Under the pieces are notes generated by a model. It did not search any database and had not been told where the DNA came from. It saw only the letters and a list, made by a program, of their open reading frames with translations. 64,000 nt of DNA. It comes from Thermoanaerobaculia bacterium (lineage in GTDB: Bacteria > Acidobacteriota > Thermoanaerobaculia > UBA5066). Shown here piece by piece: positions 58,401 through 64,000 of the stretch; position 1 is the first letter of the stretch; each line of letters begins with the position of its first letter. The translations under genes and the position numbers were made by a program. Where the stretch lies: the NCBI GenBank assembly GCA_022071945.1, contig JAJVIN010000046.1, positions 1 to 64,000 of the forward strand, written 5' to 3'.

Positions 58401-58934
58401 CCCTGGATGACTGAAGTTGCCGTTGTGGAAATACGAAATCGCGGCCGGGGTGATCTGATTCGGGAAAGAGAAGACCACATCCGACGGAACGAGCGGGTTG
58501 AACCCGCCGCTGACGTCCCCGTTGGTGCCCGTGTTGATCAGTGGCGAGTAGCCCGTCGTCATGATCCCGCCCGCCACCGCCCAGGGAGAAGAGAAGGCAT
58601 AGGTGGAAAGGACAACCTTGCCCCCGCCATCGACGTAGCTCTTGAGGACATCCCCGAGCCCCACGGCATTGGCGGGAGAGTAGTTCGTGAAGCAGAGAAC
58701 GGCCTCATAGCCTTGAAGCTGAACGAGAGTCGGAGTGCTTGATGATGAATCGAAGGTGTCCACCTGCGTAAAGGGAGGCTTGGTCAGTTCCGTTACGGGA
58801 AAGTACGAAATCGAGTCTGCCCCCACGATCAGCAGTCTTGCCGCAAGGGAAGGGTTCGCGAGGGACAGCGAGACGAGAGAGACGGAGACGAGCAGGAACG
58901 CTCCCTGACCGATCCGACCGATCCATGCCTTCAT
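55425..58934 (-). CDS. Surface protein with three cysteine-containing SLH repeats
   Basis: The protein has 1169 residues with a signal peptide (AFLLVSVSLVSLSLANPSLAA). Residues about 35-260 look like a glutamine-amidotransferase-like Rossmann fold (LLIVGADSISYFP, LKSYVDGGGKVVLSTYAF) without an evident catalytic Cys. A jelly-roll-like part and several Ig/PKD-like and fibronectin-III-like repeats follow (VSGSGIVCNGQPATI, VTYYWKVVARNAC). The C-terminal ~210 residues hold three SLH-type repeats (FTDVTEADYYF, FPDVPCAHPNWL, GWADAGMKVAG, each ending in SRAE/SRAQ-type motifs) with extra Cys residues. SLH repeats usually bind cell-wall polymer. The ATG at 58934 follows AAAGGAG by seven bases. A strong terminator follows. 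Confidence 0.82.
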   Translation of the reverse strand: MKAWIGRIGQGAFLLVSVSLVSLSLANPSLAARLLIVGADSISYFPVTELTKPPFTQVDTFDSSSSTPTLVQLQGYEAVLCFTNYSPANAVGLGDVLKSYVDGGGKVVLSTYAFSSPWAVAGGIMTTGYSPLINTGTNGDVSGGFNPLVPSDVVFSFPNQITPAAISYFHNGNFSHPGLDAGATVLADDGGGIPLFAINAAGNVGGLNMFVETGYSNSSEFYEFVHNTLVRVLCGGSVIDTQTGWNGSDSVGPFGLPVTPTYGQVITAPATGASLLQFTFQMQLPTTVVFRGEVYAWDGSKATGANLYESAPRSTTQSATYESVTFSIPGGVPLAANAQYVIFASASKDTGTGAGQWGFRTSSAYPGGGFVYMNNGTDATAWTTTAWDQSLTYGDAVMTVNLCVLCTAPTAVVSGSGIVCNGQPATIQAALTGTAPWTVTWSDGFIQTGVTASPAVRTVAPAVTTVYTVTALTDASCSASPSDLTGSATVNVNSRPTSSVTGGGTVCAGTVSTINAALTGVAPWTLKWNDGYVQVANASPATRQVSPTFNMNYWVTDLSDGNCTALPSDLTGSAAFVVKPLASAVITAPGGLCASGTGYTASVPDGGPGVTYAWGIAGGTITSVTNAQTVTFNAPASGTVVLTVTVTRDGCPNVGTKTMAVAVAPATPSGLYPPNGTTGYQGAIVAWNPASGAAYDVYFDTVTPPEKLLASGLVDNFEAFIPNWQPGVTYYWKVVARNACNEVASGIQTLTTGTCAFTGAAPVLTNPVARATGLPKSLTLTWNTVPGVSHFDVYLGPSAESLLRYEALPAERSSLAVDLAPGQTYFWKVVAVPVCGTSAPSESAVQSFATAASNVTFGAVSPAYVNRWGFTGDLSLSGSGFVASSLLFTDLDGATAGTLTPSVFTNSFSNPNLLTATLVASATAPAGRYDVGVMEGAIEKGRSIQSLSVRAFTDVTEADYYFESSAEVADAGIMEGDMDTEAVGPQFTPNATVPRKLMAEYLAKAYQWWRTRSAVLPAATCETPDFPDVPCAHPNWLAIHWIKTWGITVGVPCAQGTCFNPDGSVSRAELVTFLDRMKQTAILSSLLSTTGETDPGCSQAYPACSGWADAGMKVAGWPRREANIAYSDRLTKGCAGTPGNGLAFCPYDTVSRAQIGEFLARMVGLVPTP

Positions 58935-59268
58935 TGTTTCGCTCCTTTCGGATCTCAATCAGTGCAAAGCCAACATCCGCGGCTGGCATGCCTCACGGAG
59001 CTGATGACGAGAGCCGGGACGAGACCGGGCACATGGGAAGATCTTACTCTTGGCTGAACACCCCGGTGAGCCGAATTCGGAACGAGGAGCCCCGCAGATT
59101 GGACTTTCTGGGTGTCCCCAGCCGACACGCAGGGACGCCCGGGCCGCCACGGCAACGGGTCCACATCTCGTGAGGAGATGCGCCTTACAGGGGTCGTCCG
59201 AGCCAGACGGGGAGTCCCGCCCACCTTCTCAGAAGCAGACCTCGTTTCGGGGCCCTACCCCGCGGACC
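58935..59268. other. Intergenic region between serS stop and SLH-gene start
   Basis: These 334 bases contain the ribosome site for the SLH-protein gene (AAAGGAG) and presumably its promoter. I looked on the minus strand for a riboswitch-like leader, including the cyclic-di-GMP class, and found none of its conserved core. No small gene is convincing. Confidence 0.5.
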
Positions 59269-60669
<1,401 letters not shown>

Positions 60670-60675
60670 TCACAC

Positions 60676-61461
60676 ATGGAAGCCGCCATCTCGCTTTCCG
60701 GGGTGACGAAGACGTTCGGGAAATTCACGGCCGTCAGCTCGCTCGAACTGACGGTGCCGAAGGGCCTCACCTTCGGGTTGCTCGGACCCAACGGGGCCGG
60801 CAAGACCACCACCATCCGGATGATCATGAACATCACGAAGCCCGATTCGGGTTCGATCCGGGTGCTCGGCCAGGAGATGAACGAGGAGCTCCAGCAGAGG
60901 ATTGGATACCTGCCCGAGGAGCGCGGGCTGTACCGGAAGATGAAGGTCGTCGACCAACTCCTCTTCCTTGCCGAGATCAAGGGCGTCGACCGCGACACGG
61001 CGATGAGGCGGCTCGGCCCCTGGCTCGACTCGATGGACCTCAGGCCCTGGATCAACAAGAAGACCGAGGAGCTCTCGAAGGGCATGCAGCAGAAGGTCCA
61101 GTTCCTGGGGACCATCGTCCATGACCCCGAGATCCTGATCCTCGACGAGCCGTTCTCGGGCCTCGACCCCATCAACGTCATCCTGATCAAGGACTTCCTT
61201 TCCGAGTTCAAGAAGCAGGGCAAGACCATCGTCTTTTCCACCCACGTGATGGAGTACGCGGAGAAGCTCTGCGATCGGATCGCTCTCCTTTACAGGTCGA
61301 AGAAGCTCCTGGACGGAACCGTCCGGGAGATCAAGAACCTCTACCGGGACAGGGTTCCGCTGCCTCCGCCCGTGGAACCCGAACCCGAGCTCGAGAAGAT
61401 CTTCATCAAGGCCGTCGAGGAATCCGGCCTGACCGCCCCGTCTCCAGAGGAGCTGAGGTAG
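60676..61461 (+). CDS. ABC transporter ATP-binding protein (NatA-like)
   Basis: The 261-residue ATPase has Walker A GPNGAGKTTT, signature ELSKGMQQKVQF, Walker B ILILDEPFSGLDP and the switch His in STHV, all standard. YLPEERGLYRKM is the Q/E-loop region typical of the NatA/ABC-2 exporter family. The C-terminal extension is Pro/Glu-rich. It starts with an ATG preceded by GGAGG and is followed six bases after its stop by the matching permease. Sodium or drug export is common in relatives; the substrate here is unknown. Confidence 0.93.
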   Translation: MEAAISLSGVTKTFGKFTAVSSLELTVPKGLTFGLLGPNGAGKTTTIRMIMNITKPDSGSIRVLGQEMNEELQQRIGYLPEERGLYRKMKVVDQLLFLAEIKGVDRDTAMRRLGPWLDSMDLRPWINKKTEELSKGMQQKVQFLGTIVHDPEILILDEPFSGLDPINVILIKDFLSEFKKQGKTIVFSTHVMEYAEKLCDRIALLYRSKKLLDGTVREIKNLYRDRVPLPPPVEPEPELEKIFIKAVEESGLTAPSPEELR

Positions 61462-61467
61462 GACCGG

Positions 61468-62796
61468 ATGAACCCGAAACTGATCGCCATCATCAAGCGC
61501 GAGTACCTCCAGCAGATCCGGACAAAGGCGTTCTGGATCTCAACGTTCCTGATCCCGTCGATCGGCCTCGGGATGGTCTTCTTGCAGGTCGCGATGTCCA
61601 AGACGCTCGTCGCGAAGGGGAAGATCGGAGTCGTCGACCTCTCCGGACGCCTCTACGACGGGCTCGTGGCCGAATACAACAAGCCCACAAAAGACAGCAC
61701 CGAGAAAGAAAAGCAGCCCAGGCTGACCCAGGAAAAGCAGAAGCCGCCGCTCGCGACCCGCATGGAGTTCTTCAAGATCGAGGCCACGAAGGAGTCGCTG
61801 CCCGGCCTTCGGAAGAAGCTGAACGACGACGTCCAGAAGGAACAGATCAAGGCCTACATCGTCCTCGACGAGAACATCCTCGAGAACGGGGTCGCGGAGT
61901 GGCGCGCCCAGTCGGTCAAGGCCGATCTCGTTCTGAGAGAAACCGTCGCCAACCTTCTCTCGCGCGTGGCGACGAAGGAGCGCCTCAAGGACCGGGGCGT
62001 GGACCCCGAGATCTACGAGAAGGCCCGGATGCGAATCGAGATCGACCCCCACGAGGCCAAGGAAGTGGAGACCGAGTCGTCCAAGAACGCCGGCTTCAAC
62101 CTCGCGGTCTCGGGAGTCTTCTTCTTCCTCATCTACATCTCGATCTTCGTTTACGGCGCCTTCATCATGAGAGGAGTCCTCGAGGAGAAGAACAACCGGA
62201 TCGTCGAGGTCCTCGTCTCCTCCGTGAAACCCGTCCACCTGATGCTCGGGAAGATCATCGGAATCGGCTTCGTGGGGCTGACGCAGTACGCGGTCTGGGG
62301 CGTGCTGGCGTCCTTCATGAGTCTGCCGGCGTTTGCCGCGATGATGGGGATGGCCGACGGCGTCCCGTCGATTCCCTTCCTGACGATCGCGGCCTTCGTC
62401 GTCTTCTTCCTTCTCGGCTACTTCCTCTACGCGGCCCTCTACGCCGCGGTGGCGGCGCCGTTCAATACCGAGCAAGAGGCCCAGCAGTTCGTCATGGTCC
62501 CGGCGATGATCCTGATCCTCGCCTCGACCACGTGGTTTTTCGCCTTCAACACGCCAAACGGGGCCGTGGCCGTCACGCTCTCATTCTTCCCGCTGACGTC
62601 TCCCCTCCTGATGTTCATGCGGATCTCCGTCCAGCCTCCCCCGTTCTGGCAGATCGGCGTCTCCATCGTGCTGCTCCTCCTGGCCATCTGGGGCATGGCC
62701 TGGCTCGCCGGGCGGATCTACCGGGTCGGGATCCTGATGTACGGCAAGAAGCCGACCGTGCCGGAAATCTTCCGGTGGATCCGTGAGGCAGACTGA
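61468..62796 (+). CDS. ABC-2 type transporter permease (NatB-like)
   Basis: The 442-residue protein has one N-terminal membrane helix (AFWISTFLIPSIGLGMVFLQV). A large extracytoplasmic domain (about 40-205) is rich in Lys and Glu, and six C-terminal helices include GVLEEKNNRIVEVLVSSVKPVHLMLGKIIG, the ABC-2/NatB signature. It forms an exporter with the ATPase encoded six bases upstream. The transported molecule is unknown. A tRNA-Glu gene follows on the same strand with its own likely promoter. Confidence 0.92.
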   Translation: MNPKLIAIIKREYLQQIRTKAFWISTFLIPSIGLGMVFLQVAMSKTLVAKGKIGVVDLSGRLYDGLVAEYNKPTKDSTEKEKQPRLTQEKQKPPLATRMEFFKIEATKESLPGLRKKLNDDVQKEQIKAYIVLDENILENGVAEWRAQSVKADLVLRETVANLLSRVATKERLKDRGVDPEIYEKARMRIEIDPHEAKEVETESSKNAGFNLAVSGVFFFLIYISIFVYGAFIMRGVLEEKNNRIVEVLVSSVKPVHLMLGKIIGIGFVGLTQYAVWGVLASFMSLPAFAAMMGMADGVPSIPFLTIAAFVVFFLLGYFLYAALYAAVAAPFNTEQEAQQFVMVPAMILILASTTWFFAFNTPNGAVAVTLSFFPLTSPLLMFMRISVQPPPFWQIGVSIVLLLLAIWGMAWLAGRIYRVGILMYGKKPTVPEIFRWIREAD

Positions 62797-62834
62797 GTTC
62801 TCGCGAGCTTCGCCATTCCGGAGGATCGGTGCAC

Positions 62835-62863
62835 TTGTCTGACGGCGAGAACGGTGCTATCTT
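62835..62863 (+). promoter_or_regulatory. Probable sigma-70 promoter of tRNA-Glu
   Basis: TTGTCT (62835-62840) and TATCTT (62858-62863) are separated by 17 bases. Transcription would start near 62870, about 19 bases before the tRNA. The boxes match the consensus in four of six positions each. Confidence 0.5.
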
Positions 62864-62888
62864 CCCGGTCCCTCGACACGGGGGGTCT

Positions 62889-62964
62889 GGCGCGTTCGTC
62901 TAGCGGTCCAGGACGCCGCCCTCTCACGGCGGTAACACGGGTTCGAGTCCCGTACGCGCTACCA
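62889..62964 (+). tRNA. tRNA-Glu (anticodon CTC)
   Basis: A full cloverleaf: acceptor GGCGCGT/ACGCGCT with a G-U closing pair, TC at positions 8-9, anticodon stem CCGCC/GGCGG with loop CTCTCAC (CTC), T arm ACGGG-TTCGAGT-CCCGT, discriminator A and encoded CCA. It reads GAG. Confidence 0.95.
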
Positions 62965-62979
62965 ACTCCATCGATCCTC

Positions 62980-63014
62980 CAGGAGCGGCCCAACCGGCCG
63001 CTCCTGCTGTCTTT
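62980..63014 (+). terminator. Terminator hairpin after tRNA-Glu
   Basis: CAGGAGCGGCC pairs perfectly with GGCCGCTCCTG across CAACC, an 11-bp stem, followed by CTGTCTTT. It starts 15 bases past the tRNA 3' end. Confidence 0.75.
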
Positions 63015-63104
63015 GGCGCGGCGACCTCGTCTCGGGACGTCCCCTGTTCCTTCTTCTGTCAGTCCATGCAGAATCGTTCTAAACTGCACCCCCGGGATTG
63101 CAAT

Positions 63105-64000
63105 ATGACCGGTACCGGTGCCTCAGATGCCGCGGAACCAACAGGAATCCCGGTCGCGAACGCGGCCGAGGCCCGGTACAGAGGTCTCCTCGCGGCGACG
63201 TCTGACCTGATCTTCTGGACGGACAGCGACGGATTGCTCGTCGACTACCACGCCAACACCGCCGCGGACCTTGCCGTCCCGCCGGAAGCATTCCTGGGAC
63301 GGTACGTCGGAGATGTCCTTCCGGAGCCGACGGCATCGATCTGGGTCGAGGGCGTTCGCAAGGCCCGGCAGAGCGGCGGAGTCGAGCCGTTCGAATACTC
63401 GCTTCCCTTTCCGGACGAAGAGAGGCGCTACGAGGCTCGTGCCTTTCTCTGCGACTCCGGTGAGGTGGTCGTTCTCGTCAGGAACATCACGAGCCGCTGG
63501 CGAGCGCAGCAGGAGCTTCTGCGCCGTGAACAGGAGTTCGAGACCCTGGCTGACAACGCACCCGTCATCATCACGCGCCACGATTCCGCGATGCGGTACA
63601 CGTACGTGAATCGCGCCTTCTGCACTCTGATGGGCGGCCCCGGGGAGCACTTCGTTGGGAAGACGGGCCGGGAACTCGGGTTTCCCGAGTCCGCCCAGGC
63701 GCCATTCGAGGAGGCCGTGAAGTCCGCCTTCGAGATCGGGGATCTCGTGTCGGTCGGCATCTCCTCCGGCGGCGAGAACGGCCAGCCGGGAGATCGCCGG
63801 TACTACCAAGTGAACGTGGTCCCGGAGTTCTCGGAGGCGGGTGAACCGGTCTCCGTCCTATCGATCGCGCACGAGATCACCAGCCTGAGGAAGGCCCAGC
63901 AGGCGGTCGAGGAGATCAACAGGCGCCTCGAGCAACGGGTTCACGAGCGGACCGAGGAGCTGAGTGCCCTGAACCAGGAGTTGGCTCAGGCCTTGAGGCT
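63105..64000 (+). CDS. PAS-domain sensor protein, probably a histidine kinase (5' part only)
   Basis: The frame opens at ATG 63105 and stays open to the window end (298 codons seen). Residues about 25-130 form one PAS domain (YRGLLAATSDLIFWTDSDG, FLGRYVGDVLPE) and about 140-265 a second (FETLADNAPVIITRHDSAMRYTYVNRAFC). A coiled coil of signalling-helix type then begins (INRRLEQRVHERTEEL). That heptad segment usually leads straight into a HisKA or GGDEF domain, which lies outside the window. There is no membrane segment, so it should sense a cytoplasmic or diffusible signal. Nothing beyond weak sites is seen between the tRNA terminator and its start. Confidence 0.85.
   Translation, partial: MTGTGASDAAEPTGIPVANAAEARYRGLLAATSDLIFWTDSDGLLVDYHANTAADLAVPPEAFLGRYVGDVLPEPTASIWVEGVRKARQSGGVEPFEYSLPFPDEERRYEARAFLCDSGEVVVLVRNITSRWRAQQELLRREQEFETLADNAPVIITRHDSAMRYTYVNRAFCTLMGGPGEHFVGKTGRELGFPESAQAPFEEAVKSAFEIGDLVSVGISSGGENGQPGDRRYYQVNVVPEFSEAGEPVSVLSIAHEITSLRKAQQAVEEINRRLEQRVHERTEELSALNQELAQALR

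Noticed and set aside
58935-59268. Possible c-di-GMP riboswitch leader for the SLH-protein gene
   Set aside because: The conserved GEMM core could not be found on either strand, despite a GGDEF gene nearby.

Overview
The window is about 64 kb of uniformly GC-rich bacterial chromosome with dense coding on both strands. The gene content points to an Acidobacteriota-like organism; this is inferred from gene style, since no rRNA or other phylogenetic marker was compared. It includes a Ser/Thr kinase fused to a formylglycine-enzyme-like domain and a hydrolase, a winged-helix regulator fused to a membrane segment and beta-propeller, a propeller-type hybrid histidine kinase, SLH-domain and PKD-domain secreted proteins, an NrsF-type anti-sigma factor, and a fused ResB-CcsA cytochrome c synthetase. 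A Gram-negative envelope is implied by MacB-like permeases, an HlyD-type adaptor and several probable lipoproteins. I see no phage, insertion sequence or CRISPR array.

Layout. 0.1-4.3 kb: the kinase fusion, divergent from an ECF sigma factor and its NrsF anti-sigma. 4.4-19.2 kb: a secreted-protein region. Four exported proteins share one uncharacterised beta-rich module, interspersed with a zinc-finger lipoprotein, a ToxR-like regulator, a PfkB kinase, an unusual pseudo-isochorismatase/phosphotransferase fusion and two very small genes. 19.2-26.3 kb: an NAD-dependent epimerase-like protein, ResB-CcsA and a 12-repeat NHL propeller protein. 26.4-34.9 kb: a redox cluster with an octaheme secreted cytochrome, a degenerate receiver, an NtrC-type activator, a histidine kinase with a c-type heme motif in its sensor, and a SurA/DsbA-like lipoprotein. 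A near-consensus sigma-54 promoter sits in front of the cytochrome gene, so sensor, activator and target form a plausible circuit, with ResB-CcsA as the heme-attachment machinery. 35-43.7 kb: a lipoprotein, a TlpA-trypsin fusion, an array of 43-bp hairpin repeats and a large hybrid kinase whose stop codon lies in a 15-bp tandem repeat. 43.6-49.4 kb: tRNA-Arg, a tightly overlapping four-gene operon (FMN-binding-like, SDR, cobalamin-binding, unknown), and an esterase/HAD phosphatase/exported-protein operon. 49.4-55.1 kb: an adaptor with two MacB-like permeases but no ATPase, and an REC-GGDEF protein. 55.1-60.6 kb: two tRNA-Ser genes, an SLH-domain surface protein and serS. 60.7-64 kb: a NatAB-like ABC exporter, tRNA-Glu and the start of a PAS sensor cut by the window end.

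Start codons were moved inward from the longest reading frame wherever a Shine-Dalgarno site, signal peptide, domain start or stop/start overlap favoured this. All family assignments come from reading motifs by eye; no database search was run.
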